Below are positions 33,708 to 42,063 of a stretch of DNA of 64,000 bases, in pieces. The translations under genes and the position numbers were made by a program. Location: NCBI RefSeq assembly GCF_900103195.1, contig NZ_FMWU01000021.1:61030-125029 (forward strand). Direction: 5' to 3'. A model generated the notes under the pieces. The model saw only the letters and a program-made list of their open reading frames with translations. It was not told where the DNA came from and searched no databases. The first letter of the stretch is position 1, and each line of letters begins with the position of its first letter. The stretch is from Methylobacterium sp. UNC378MF (lineage in GTDB: Bacteria > Pseudomonadota > Alphaproteobacteria > Rhizobiales > Beijerinckiaceae).

Positions 33708-35960
33708 TCAGAGCAGCTTGTCGGGGGTGATCGGCAGGTGGCGCACCCGCTTGCCGGTGGCGTGGAACACGGCATTCGTGATCGCCGCCGCGACGCCGAC
33801 GATGCCGATCTCGCCGAGCCCCTTCACGCCCAGCGGGTTCGCCTTGTCCTCCTCGTCCACGAAGATCACGTCGATGTCGTAGATGTCGGCGTTCACCGGC
33901 ACGTGGTACTCGCCGAGATTGTGGTTCATGAACCGGCCGATGCGGTGGTCGAGCATCGACTCCTCCTCCAGGGCCGAGCCGATCCCCATCACCACGCCGC
34001 CCAGGATCTGGCTGCGCGCGGTCTTCGGGTTCAGCACCTTGCCGGCCGCGATCGCCGAGACGACCCGGGTCACCCGGACCTGACCCAGCTCCTCGTCGAC
34101 CTTCACCTCAGCGAATATCGCCGAGTGGGTGTAAGCCTCGTACTTCTTGTTGAAGTCCTGGTCGGGCCCGGCCTGCTCGACCGCCTCGACCTTGTCGACG
34201 CCGGCCGCCTGCAGCACCTCGACAAGCGAGACGCTGCGGCCCGGGTCGCCCGCCACCGCGATGCGCCCGTCCGCGAACACCGCCCGGTCGAAATCGACAT
34301 TGGCGAGGGGCGAGTTCTCCATGGCGCGGGCGAGCTTGAACACCTGCGCGCCGACGTTGCGGCAGGCCTTCATCACCGCGGTGCCCGACGAGGCCGCCGT
34401 CCAGGATCCGCCCGCCACGGGGGCTTCCGGCAGGCGGGTGTCGCCGAGCTTGGCCGTCACCGCGTCCATCGGCAGGCCGAGGGTGTCGGCGGCGATCTGG
34501 GTGAGGATCGTGTAGGTACCGGTGCCGATATCGCCGGTGGAATTGCCCACCGTGAGGCGACCGTCCGGCGTCAGGGTCGCGATGGCGCTCGACTGCATCA
34601 TCATCGATTCCCAGATGCCGGTGGCCACGCCCCAGCCGACCAGCTCCCGCCCCTCGCGGGTGGAGCGGGGCTCGGGGTTGCGCTTGGCCCAGCCGAAGCG
34701 CTCGGAGCCGAGCTCGAAGCAGCGCCGCAGCTCCTTCGAGCCGAAGGGCTTGCCCTCGGCGGTGGCGTCCGATTCGGCGTAGTTCTTCAGCCGCAGCGCG
34801 ATCGGGTCGAGCTTCGCCGCATAGGCGAGCTCGTCCATGGCGGTCTCGATGGCGAAGACGCCGGTGACCGCACCGGGGGCGCGCATGTCGCCGGGCGTCG
34901 GCGTGTCGAGCTTCACCAGCCGGTAGCCGAGCGCAACGTTGTCGCAACGGTAGAGGACGCCCGACCAGTTGACGACGACCTCCTGGTAATCCTCGTACTG
35001 CGAGGTGCCCTGGACGGCGTCGTGCCGCAGGGCCGTCAGCGTCCCGTCCGGCTCGGCGCCCAGCGCGATCGTCTGCAGCGCCTCCGACCGGTAGGTGAAG
35101 CTCCACATCTGGTCGCGCGACAGGGTCACCCGCACCGAGCGCTTCAGCTCCTGCGCGGCCAGCATCGCCAGGAACAGCTGGTATTGCGGACGCAGGCCCG
35201 AGCCGAAGCCCCCGCCGAGATAGGGGTTGAGCACCCGCACCTGATCGGGCTTCAGGCCGAACACGTTGGTCAGATACTGGTGGCTGTTCGAGACGCCCTG
35301 GATCTTGTCGTAGACCGTGTAGGTTCCGTCCTCCTCCACCACCACCGTCGAGGCGTGCGGCTCCATCGGGTTGTGGTGCTCGTCGGCGAGGCTGTATTCG
35401 CCCTGGACGCGGATCGCCGCGCTGCCGAAGGCCGTGTCGGCGTCGCCCCAGGGCTCCGGCGGCGGCTTGATGCCCTCGCGGTTGTAGGGCGGGTCGTAGG
35501 CAGTGCCGCGCAGGGCCCTCAGATCGGTGCCGGGCTCCTGGGCCTCGTAGCTGACCCGGACCAGGGAGGCGGCGTAGCGCGCGGTCTCGAAATCCGCCGC
35601 CACCACCAGGGCGACCGGCTGGCCGCTGAACACGATCAGGTCGTCGTAGAGGGCGCGGAACGGCGAGCCGGGGGGCGCCACCTGATCCTGGAAGTTCTTG
35701 TCCCGCCACGCGGTGCGCGGCCGGTTCTCGTGGGTGAGCACCTTCAGGACCCCAGGGACCGCCTCGGCCTCGGCCGAGTCGATGGCGGTGATCCGGCCCT
35801 TGGCGATCGCACTCGACACGACATAGCCGTAGGCGAGGTCGGGGGCGGCGAACTCGCCCGCGTATTTGGCCAGTCCCGTGACCTTGGCGGGTCCGTCGAT
35901 GCGGCTGCGCGGGGTGCCGACGAAGGTGTCGCGGCCGGTGGAGCTGAAGGTCTGGGTCAT
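33708..35960 (-). CDS. paoC: Aldehyde/xanthine oxidoreductase, molybdenum-binding subunit
   Basis: Catalytic subunit of a PaoABC-like molybdoenzyme that oxidises aldehydes or heterocycles to acids. The 750-residue protein has the first domain (SRIDGPAKVTGLAKYAGEF, GQPVALVVAADFE) and the molybdopterin-cytosine-dinucleotide domain. Seen: VLNPYLGGGFGSGLRPQYQL, a GDMRAPGAVTGVFAIE active-site loop, NSTGDIGTGTYTILTQIAAD, AGGSWTAASSGTAVM and the catalytic Glu in GVKGLGEIGIVGVAAA. It is last in the three-gene operon, 8 bp after paoB. The physiological aldehyde is unknown. No XdhC/PaoD maturation gene is in the window. Confidence 0.92.
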   Translation of the reverse strand: MTQTFSSTGRDTFVGTPRSRIDGPAKVTGLAKYAGEFAAPDLAYGYVVSSAIAKGRITAIDSAEAEAVPGVLKVLTHENRPRTAWRDKNFQDQVAPPGSPFRALYDDLIVFSGQPVALVVAADFETARYAASLVRVSYEAQEPGTDLRALRGTAYDPPYNREGIKPPPEPWGDADTAFGSAAIRVQGEYSLADEHHNPMEPHASTVVVEEDGTYTVYDKIQGVSNSHQYLTNVFGLKPDQVRVLNPYLGGGFGSGLRPQYQLFLAMLAAQELKRSVRVTLSRDQMWSFTYRSEALQTIALGAEPDGTLTALRHDAVQGTSQYEDYQEVVVNWSGVLYRCDNVALGYRLVKLDTPTPGDMRAPGAVTGVFAIETAMDELAYAAKLDPIALRLKNYAESDATAEGKPFGSKELRRCFELGSERFGWAKRNPEPRSTREGRELVGWGVATGIWESMMMQSSAIATLTPDGRLTVGNSTGDIGTGTYTILTQIAADTLGLPMDAVTAKLGDTRLPEAPVAGGSWTAASSGTAVMKACRNVGAQVFKLARAMENSPLANVDFDRAVFADGRIAVAGDPGRSVSLVEVLQAAGVDKVEAVEQAGPDQDFNKKYEAYTHSAIFAEVKVDEELGQVRVTRVVSAIAAGKVLNPKTARSQILGGVVMGIGSALEEESMLDHRIGRFMNHNLGEYHVPVNADIYDIDVIFVDEEDKANPLGVKGLGEIGIVGVAAAITNAVFHATGKRVRHLPITPDKLL

Positions 35961-35968
35961 GGCAGGAC

Positions 35969-36976
35969 CTACTGGATGCGCTTGTCGCTGAGCGACTGGG
36001 GCGTGCCGGCGGCGGCCTGTTCGAGGCCGCGCACGATGGCCCGCCGGGCGAGATCGATCTTGAAGCCGTTCGTCGCCTGGGGCTTCGCCTCCGCGACGAT
36101 GAGGTCGGCCGCCGCCTGGAAGGTTTCGCGAGTCGCGGGCTTGCCCTCCAGCAGCGCCTCGGCCTCGCGGTTGCGCCAGGGCTTGTGGGCGACGCCGCCG
36201 AGCGCGAGACGGGCGGTCTTCACCGTGTCGCCCTCGAGCTCCAGACCCGCCGCCACCGAGACCAGCGCGAAGGCGTAGGACAGCCGGTCACGCAGCTTCA
36301 GGTAGGTGAAGTGCTGCGGGAAGCGGCTCTCCGGCAGGTCGACCGCAACGATGATCTCGCCGGGGGCGAGGTTGGTGTCCTTTTCCGGCGTGTCGCCCGG
36401 CAACCGGTGGAACTCCGAGAACGGGATCGACCGGTCGCCCTGCGGCCCGCTCACCTGCACGCTCGCCTCCAGGGCGGCCAGCGCGATGCACATGTCGGAG
36501 GGGTGGGTGGCGATGCAGTGCTCGCTGGTGCCGAAGATCGCGTGGATGCGGGTCATCCCGCCGATCGCCGAGCAGCCGGAGCCGGGCTCGCGCTTGTTGC
36601 AGGGCGTGGCCACGTCGTAAAAGTAGTAGCAGCGCGTCCGCTGGAGCAGGTTGCCGCCGGTCGAGGCGGCGTTGCGCAGCTGCGCCGAGGCGCCGGCCAG
36701 GATGGCGTTGCGCAGCAGCGGGTAGCGTTCCGTGACCCGCTCGTCGTAGGCCACCTTGGCGTTGGTGGCGAGCGCCCCGAGCCGCAGGCCGCCCGCATGG
36801 TCCTCGATCTGGTCGAGGGGCAGCCGGGTGATGTCGATCAGCCGACCGGGCTTCTCGACCTCGTACTTCATCAGGTCGATCAAGTTGGTGCCGCCGGCGA
36901 TGAAGCGCGCCCCGGCGCCGAAGGCCTGCACCGCCTCCGCCACCGTGCCGGCGCGGACGTAATCGAAGCGGTTCAT
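35969..36976 (-). CDS. paoB: Aldehyde oxidoreductase, FAD-binding subunit
   Basis: Electron-transfer subunit with a CO-dehydrogenase/xanthine-dehydrogenase flavoprotein fold, 335 residues. Seen: the FAD pyrophosphate motif GARFIAGGTNLIDLMK, LRNAASTGGNLLQ, and an inserted cysteine segment CYYFYDVATPCNKREPGSGC. This insertion matches the extra [4Fe-4S] site of E. coli PaoB and separates this group from ordinary xanthine dehydrogenases. Then come GTSEHCIATHPSDMCIALAA and a C-terminal cap domain. Its ATG overlaps the stop of the 2Fe-2S gene (ATGA). Confidence 0.92.
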   Translation of the reverse strand: MNRFDYVRAGTVAEAVQAFGAGARFIAGGTNLIDLMKYEVEKPGRLIDITRLPLDQIEDHAGGLRLGALATNAKVAYDERVTERYPLLRNAILAGASAQLRNAASTGGNLLQRTRCYYFYDVATPCNKREPGSGCSAIGGMTRIHAIFGTSEHCIATHPSDMCIALAALEASVQVSGPQGDRSIPFSEFHRLPGDTPEKDTNLAPGEIIVAVDLPESRFPQHFTYLKLRDRLSYAFALVSVAAGLELEGDTVKTARLALGGVAHKPWRNREAEALLEGKPATRETFQAAADLIVAEAKPQATNGFKIDLARRAIVRGLEQAAAGTPQSLSDKRIQ

Positions 36977-37497
36977 CGGGCGCCTCCCTGCATGACGTCC
37001 TCGATGGCGTCGACGATGTTGGTGTAGGCGCCGCAGCGGCAGATATTGCCGCTCATCGCCTCGCGGATCTCGTCGCGGGTGTGGGCGTGGCCCTCGTTCA
37101 TCAGGCCCACCGACGAGCAGAGCTGGCCCGGCGTGCAGTAGCCGCACTGGAAGGCGTCGTGCTCGATGAACGCCTCCTGGATCGGGTGGAGGGCATTGCT
37201 GCCCGCCCGGTCGCCGAGGCTGGCGAGCCCCTCGACCGTGGTGATCTCGGCGCCGTCCTTCATCACCGCGAGCGTCAGGCAGGAATTCACCCGGGTGCCG
37301 TTCACCAGCACCGTGCAGGCGCCGCACTGGCCGTGGTCGCAGCCCTTCTTGGTGCCGGTGAGGTCGAGCCGCTCGCGCAGCAGGTCGAGCAGCGTGGTCC
37401 AGGGAGCGACCTGGAGCTCGCGCCGCTGCCCGTTGATCGTGAGCGTGATGCCGATGGGCGTGTCCGCCGCCACCGGCGGCTGTGTCTCGAGGCGCAT
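36973..37497 (-). CDS. paoA: Aldehyde oxidoreductase, 2Fe-2S subunit
   Basis: Small subunit with two [2Fe-2S] clusters that pass electrons from the molybdenum site to FAD. From ATG 37497 it has 174 residues. The plant-ferredoxin-type cluster is GCDHGQCGACTVLVNGTRVN plus SC; the second is QCGYCTPGQLCSS with GNICRCGAYTNIVDAI. E. coli PaoA begins with a Tat signal (RR-x-F/L-x-K). Neither this start nor the frame upstream shows a twin-arginine leader, so the enzyme is probably cytosolic. First gene of the operon paoA-paoB-paoC; the upstream 230 bp is shared with the divergent M20 peptidase. Confidence 0.9.
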   Translation of the reverse strand: MRLETQPPVAADTPIGITLTINGQRRELQVAPWTTLLDLLRERLDLTGTKKGCDHGQCGACTVLVNGTRVNSCLTLAVMKDGAEITTVEGLASLGDRAGSNALHPIQEAFIEHDAFQCGYCTPGQLCSSVGLMNEGHAHTRDEIREAMSGNICRCGAYTNIVDAIEDVMQGGAR

Positions 37498-37731
37498 GGT
37501 GTCGTCCACGATCTGGGCCGGCCGGGGCCGGGCGGGGAGCAGAGGAAGCGGCGACGGGGGCGGCGCGCGGAGGCCGGCCGGCCATTCGGTCGATAACAAT
37601 TCCAATCTGTCCCTGTTCCGCTTGGAGCCCGTCATGGCCGCCCGGCGGACCCGGCATCGAAGATCGGACATTGCGGCGCCCGCTTCGCCTCGGCTAACCC
37701 TGGTCCTGCGAAAAAACCCCGGAGCCCCCCG

Positions 37732-39117
37732 ATGGCCGCGCTCGACGCGATCCTCAACGACATCGACACGGATCTGGAGAACGCCCTGGAGCGGCTGTTC
37801 GCCTTCCTGCGGATCCCGTCGATCTCCACCGATCCCGCCTATGCCGGGCATTGCCGCGAGGCCGCCGCCTGGCTCGCCCAGGACCTGACCGCTTTGGGCT
37901 TCGAGACCTCCGTGGAGGAGACCTCGCTCCACCCGGTCGTGCTGGCCCACCGGCCGAAGGCCGGGGCGCCGCACGTCCTGTTCTACGGCCATTACGACGT
38001 GCAGCCGGTCGATCCGCTCGACCTGTGGAAGACACCGCCCTTCGAGCCGCACATCGCCGACGACGGCCAGGGCGGCAAGACGATCGTCGGGCGCGGCGCC
38101 TCCGACGACAAGGGCCAGGTGATGACCTTCGTGGAGGCCTGCCGGGCCTATATCGCCATGCACGGCGAGCTGCCCTGCGGCGTCACGATCCTGATCGAGG
38201 GCGCCGAGGAGAGCGGCTCACAGGGGCTTCCCGAATGGGTCGCGGCCAATCGCGAGAAACTCGACTGCGACGTGGTGCTGGTCTGCGACACCGGCATGTG
38301 GGACCGGAAGACCCCGGCCATCACCTCGTCGCTGCGCGGGCTCGCCTATTTCGAGGTGAAGGTCACCTGCGCCGACCGCGACCTGCATTCCGGCTTCTTC
38401 GGCGGCGCGGCGCGCAACCCGATCCACGTGCTCGCCAAGATCATCGCCGACCTGCACGATGCCGACGGGCGGGTGACGATCCCGGGCTTCTACGAGGGCG
38501 TGCACGAGCGCCCGCCCGAGGTGCTGGAGCAGTGGCGCGGCCTCGGCCTGACGCCCGAGACGCTGCTCGGCCCGATCGGCCTCAAGGAGCCCGCGGGCGA
38601 GCGCGGCCGGATGCCGATCGAGCTGGTGCAGTCGCGCCCGTCCTGCGACGCCAACGGCATCATCGGCGGCTATACCGGCGAGGGCACCAAGACGGTGATC
38701 GCCTCCACCGCCTCCGCCAAGGTCTCGTTCCGCCTCGTGGACGACCAGGACCCGAAGCGGCTCGCCGAGAGCTTCGAGGCTTTCGTGCGCGCGCGGGTGC
38801 CGGCGGACTGCCGGGTCGAGGTCATCACCTACAAGGGCTCGCGGGCGATCAGCCTGCCCTTCGACATGCCCCAGCTCGAGGCCGCCAAGGCGGCGCTGCA
38901 GGACGAGTGGGGCGTGCCGGCCGTCACGGTGGGCGCGGGCGGCTCGATCCCGATCGTCGGCGATTTCAAGCGGATCCTGGGGCGCGACACCCTGCTGATC
39001 GGGTTCGGCCTCGACGACGACCGCATCCACTCGCCCAACGAGAAGTACGACCTGACGAGCTTCCACAAGGGCACGCGCTCCTGGGCGCGGATCCTGGCGG
39101 CCCTCGGTCAGGGCTGA
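37732..39117 (+). CDS. M20-family dipeptidase
   Basis: Zinc aminoacyl-peptidase of the M20 (carnosinase/CPG2-like) family, 461 residues, cytosolic. Metal-site motifs: VLFYGHYDVQPVDP (His-x-Asp), GRGASDDKGQVMTFVEA (bridging Asp), EGAEESGSQGLPEW (catalytic Glu pair), VCDTGMWD and the late histidine in DRIHSPNEKYDLTSFHKG. The dimerisation domain carries DRDLHSGFFGGAARNPIHVL. ATG 37732 has CGGAG eight bases upstream. The stop lies two bases from the stop of the convergent parA gene. Confidence 0.94.
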   Translation: MAALDAILNDIDTDLENALERLFAFLRIPSISTDPAYAGHCREAAAWLAQDLTALGFETSVEETSLHPVVLAHRPKAGAPHVLFYGHYDVQPVDPLDLWKTPPFEPHIADDGQGGKTIVGRGASDDKGQVMTFVEACRAYIAMHGELPCGVTILIEGAEESGSQGLPEWVAANREKLDCDVVLVCDTGMWDRKTPAITSSLRGLAYFEVKVTCADRDLHSGFFGGAARNPIHVLAKIIADLHDADGRVTIPGFYEGVHERPPEVLEQWRGLGLTPETLLGPIGLKEPAGERGRMPIELVQSRPSCDANGIIGGYTGEGTKTVIASTASAKVSFRLVDDQDPKRLAESFEAFVRARVPADCRVEVITYKGSRAISLPFDMPQLEAAKAALQDEWGVPAVTVGAGGSIPIVGDFKRILGRDTLLIGFGLDDDRIHSPNEKYDLTSFHKGTRSWARILAALGQG

Positions 39118-39119
39118 TC

Positions 39120-39821
39120 TCAGCGGGTGGGGGCCGCCCGCATCTTCCCGTCGATCCAGGCCCAGAGGGCCCGGACTTCCTCGGCAGCTTGGCTGCCGGG
39201 GGCGAATTCGGTGACGCCCAGGCCGGTTGCCAGGGCGTCCTGGTGGTCGACCCGGTGGATGATGCCGGGCTCGGCCAGGACGCCCAGGGCCCGCAACTGC
39301 GCCGCGTAGGCGCTGGTGCGCGGCGAGGGCGGCGGTGGGCATTGGTTCAGCACCAGGGCCAGCCGCTCCCGCAGGCCGAGGCCGACGAGGGCCTGGAGCG
39401 TCGGCCGGGCAGCCACGATGTCGAGCCGGGAGGGGCGGACCGGCATCAGGACGAAATCGGCATCCTTCAGGGCGGGCGCGAAGCCGGACGCGCTGCCGGC
39501 GGTGTCGAGGACGGCGAGCGTCGTGCCCTGATCGGCGAGGATGCCGAGGATCTCCGAGAGCTGGCCCATCTCCCAGGGCTGGACCCGGTCGACCGCCACC
39601 GATTCGCTGGTTCGCAGGGCGCCCCAGCCGGCCAGGGAGCCCTGCGGGTCGAGATCGAGCGCCGTCACGTGCTCGCCGGCCTCCGCGGCGGCGACCGCCA
39701 GGGAGGCCGCCAGGGTGGTCTTGCCCGTCCCGCCCTTCTGCACCGCCAGGGCGAGGACCCGCAGCGGCCCGGCGCTCCGAGGCGCGGTCTCCGGCACCGT
39801 TTCGGATCCTTCGGGATCCAT
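39120..39821 (-). CDS. ParA/MinD-type ATPase, orphan
   Basis: A 233-residue ATPase with the deviant Walker A motif LAVQKGGTGKTTLAASLAVA, the Walker A' TALDLDPQGSLAGW, and Walker B-like LAVLDTAGSA. It resembles the stand-alone ParA proteins of alphaproteobacteria that position protein cargo (for example ParC/PpfA-like) rather than the chromosome, since no ParB partner or parS is next to it. ATG 39821 follows AGGTGAG. The gene is flanked by a dipeptidase and a Yellow-like protein, giving no hint of cargo; the chemoreceptor two genes away may be coincidence. Confidence 0.87.
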   Translation of the reverse strand: MDPEGSETVPETAPRSAGPLRVLALAVQKGGTGKTTLAASLAVAAAEAGEHVTALDLDPQGSLAGWGALRTSESVAVDRVQPWEMGQLSEILGILADQGTTLAVLDTAGSASGFAPALKDADFVLMPVRPSRLDIVAARPTLQALVGLGLRERLALVLNQCPPPPSPRTSAYAAQLRALGVLAEPGIIHRVDHQDALATGLGVTEFAPGSQAAEEVRALWAWIDGKMRAAPTR

Positions 39822-40107
39822 GCGTGTCTCACCTCTCCATAGCGCGAGCCCGGGGAGCGGCCCGTGCGGCGCCGAATCGAAGCCCTGCACGACCGTGCTT
39901 AGCGTGATGCCGCGGGCCGGGGCCAGCGTTGCGCGCCCAGGCCTGTGGACCGCCCATGGGCGGCTTCCGATCGACGGACGCGCCGGATACGGGCCGCGAC
40001 CCCGCAATGCGGGATCGTGCGTCGGACCTGCGCGTTGGGCCGGCATCCCCACAGGTTGAGCGGCGCGCCCAGGCTCGCGCCCCGACGATCGCCGCGACAG
40101 GATCCCC

Positions 40108-41268
40108 ATGCGCCTCGACCGCCGCCGCCTGCTCGGGACGGGTCTCTTGGCCCTCACCGCCCCCGCGGCGCGCGCCGCGACGCTGCCGCCCCCGACGAGC
40201 CGTCCGGTGGGGACGCTGGAACTGGCGATCGCCGCGGACGCGCCCTCGACCCCCACGGGCCTCGCCATCGCCCGGGGCGGGCGGATCTTCGTGATGATGC
40301 CGCGCTTCACCGGCGCGGAGCCGATCACCCTCGGCGAGGTGCTGCCCGACGGATCGGTGAAGCCCTACCCGGACGCGACGACCAACCGCCCGGATCCGCG
40401 GGCGCCGCAGACATCGCTGTTCCACGTCCCCAACGGCGTCTTCGACCGCGACGACACCCTCTGGGTGCTGGATGCCGGGCTGCCGGAGGGCAAGGGCCGG
40501 CCGGTGCCGGGCGGCGCCAAGATCCTGGCGATCGATATCGGCCGGAACAGCATCCGCCGGACGATCCCCCTGGATGCGGGCGTGGTGCCGGATTCCTCGC
40601 TGAACGACCTGCGGGTCGACGTGCGTGACGGGCGGGCGCTGGCCTACGTCACCGACCAGGGCCAGGCCGGCGCGGGCGCGATCCTGGCGGTCGACCTCGA
40701 CACCGGGCAGGTGGTGCGGCGCCTCGCGGACCATGCGAGCACGCGGTCGGAGGAGGGCTTGGTCAAGTTCGTGGAGCGGCGCCCCGTAATGGAGCGGAAG
40801 GGCGACGCGCCGGAGAAGAGCCCCAAGGGCGGCGCCAACGGCATTGCGATCAGCCCGGACGGCAGCCGCCTGTACTACGCGCCGCTGATGAGCCGGCGCC
40901 TCTACGCGGTCGAGACCGCGATCCTGCGCGACCCGAACGTCGCGGACGCGGCCGTGGCGGCCGCGGTCCGGGACCTCGGCGAGAAGGGCATGACCGGCGG
41001 GCTGACCACCGATTCCAGGGACCGGATCTACCTCAGCCTGCAGGAGCACAACGCGGTCGGCCGGCGCCTGCCCGATGGCACCGTGGAGGTGCTGGCGGCG
41101 GATGATCGACTGGTCTGGGCCGACACCTTCTGGATCACTCCGGACCGATGGCTCTATATCTCGGCCGCCCAGGTCAACCGGCGGCCGGAATTCAACCGCG
41201 GCCGGGACCTGCAGCAGCCGCCCTACGCGATCCTGCGCATGCGCATCGACGCCGACCCAGTCCTGTAG
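40108..41268 (+). CDS. Yellow/major-royal-jelly-like beta-propeller protein, exported
   Basis: A 386-residue exported protein with a six-bladed propeller of the MRJP/Yellow (L-dopachrome tautomerase-related) or SMP-30-like type. The leader DRRRLLGTGLLALTAPAARA has three arginines before a hydrophobic core, so Tat export is possible. Propeller strands include PTGLAIARGGRIFVMMPRFT, FHVPNGVFDRDDTLWVLDAG, SSLNDLRVDVRDGRALAYVT and ANGIAISPDGSRLYYAPLMS. Bacterial members are uncharacterised; binding of small amines or lactone hydrolysis are only possibilities. Six bases before the MEKHLA gene, so probably one operon. Confidence 0.83.
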   Translation: MRLDRRRLLGTGLLALTAPAARAATLPPPTSRPVGTLELAIAADAPSTPTGLAIARGGRIFVMMPRFTGAEPITLGEVLPDGSVKPYPDATTNRPDPRAPQTSLFHVPNGVFDRDDTLWVLDAGLPEGKGRPVPGGAKILAIDIGRNSIRRTIPLDAGVVPDSSLNDLRVDVRDGRALAYVTDQGQAGAGAILAVDLDTGQVVRRLADHASTRSEEGLVKFVERRPVMERKGDAPEKSPKGGANGIAISPDGSRLYYAPLMSRRLYAVETAILRDPNVADAAVAAAVRDLGEKGMTGGLTTDSRDRIYLSLQEHNAVGRRLPDGTVEVLAADDRLVWADTFWITPDRWLYISAAQVNRRPEFNRGRDLQQPPYAILRMRIDADPVL

Positions 41269-41274
41269 CGGATC

Positions 41275-41718
41275 ATGACGGATCTCTCGCACGACCCGGA
41301 CTTCTTCGCCCTGCTCACCGGCAGCTACGCGCGGCGGCTCGGCGAAGCGCTGGTGCCGGCCGCTGCGGATGCGGACTGGCTCTACGCACAGGCCCCCTTC
41401 GCAGTTCTCGCCCATGACGGCGGCGCGGATCCGCGCTTCGTCTACGCCAACCGGACCGCCCAGGTCTGCTTCGGCTACACCTGGGACGAACTCATCGGCC
41501 TGCCCTCGCGGCTCTCGGCCGAGGCGCCCGAGCGGGCCGAGCGACAGCGGCTCCTCGACGCAGTCACCCGGGACGGATTCAGCCGCGGCTATCGCGGCCT
41601 GCGGATCGCCAAGGACGGACGGCGGTTCTGGATCGATCAGGCCGTAATCTGGCAGCTCGACCGGCACGGCACGACGGTGGGACAGGCCGCGACCTTCTCG
41701 GAGTGGCGCGACGCGTGA
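41275..41718 (+). CDS. MEKHLA-domain (PAS-like) protein
   Basis: A 147-residue cytosolic protein consisting almost only of a MEKHLA domain, a PAS-related fold also found at the end of plant HD-ZIP III factors. Seen: PFAVLAHDGGADPRFVYANR, QVCFGYTWDELIGLPSRLSA, YRGLRIAKDGRRFWIDQAV and a closing GQAATFSEW. The ligand and partners are unknown. Its start lies six bases after the propeller gene stop. Confidence 0.88.
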   Translation: MTDLSHDPDFFALLTGSYARRLGEALVPAAADADWLYAQAPFAVLAHDGGADPRFVYANRTAQVCFGYTWDELIGLPSRLSAEAPERAERQRLLDAVTRDGFSRGYRGLRIAKDGRRFWIDQAVIWQLDRHGTTVGQAATFSEWRDA

Positions 41719-42063
41719 GCGATCAATCCCTCGGGTGGGGGCGGGTGACACGTACCGCCGTCCGCCCCCGCACCTCCGCGATCACGGACCATGACGGGCT
41801 CCGCGACCGAGATCGCTGCAGGACATCACTCGCCTGCGGTTGATGTTCTTGCAAACAAACCACTTGAGGTAGAATGAGGAGATCTGGTCGACGCCGCGAT
41901 CACATAAGCTCGACATTTGACGCCGATATCGAAATTCGCTGCCATGTTCGACTGAACTTTAATCATCATGGCTCATTTCTGGGCGAAGTCCGACCTATCC
42001 GCATGGGCGCCGTCGGCGCTTGCGGGTTCGGAAGCCACCGCCCCGAGAGGCCACTCGACCACG
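41719..42063. other. Upstream region of the chemoreceptor gene
   Basis: About 345 bp with lower GC than its surroundings between 41830 and 41990. TTGCAA (41850-41855) and TAGAAT (41871-41876) are separated by 15 bp, too short for a standard sigma-70 promoter but notable. No gene is supported; a plus-strand frame from 41968 runs into the receptor but its first 32 codons are not receptor-like. Confidence 0.4.
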
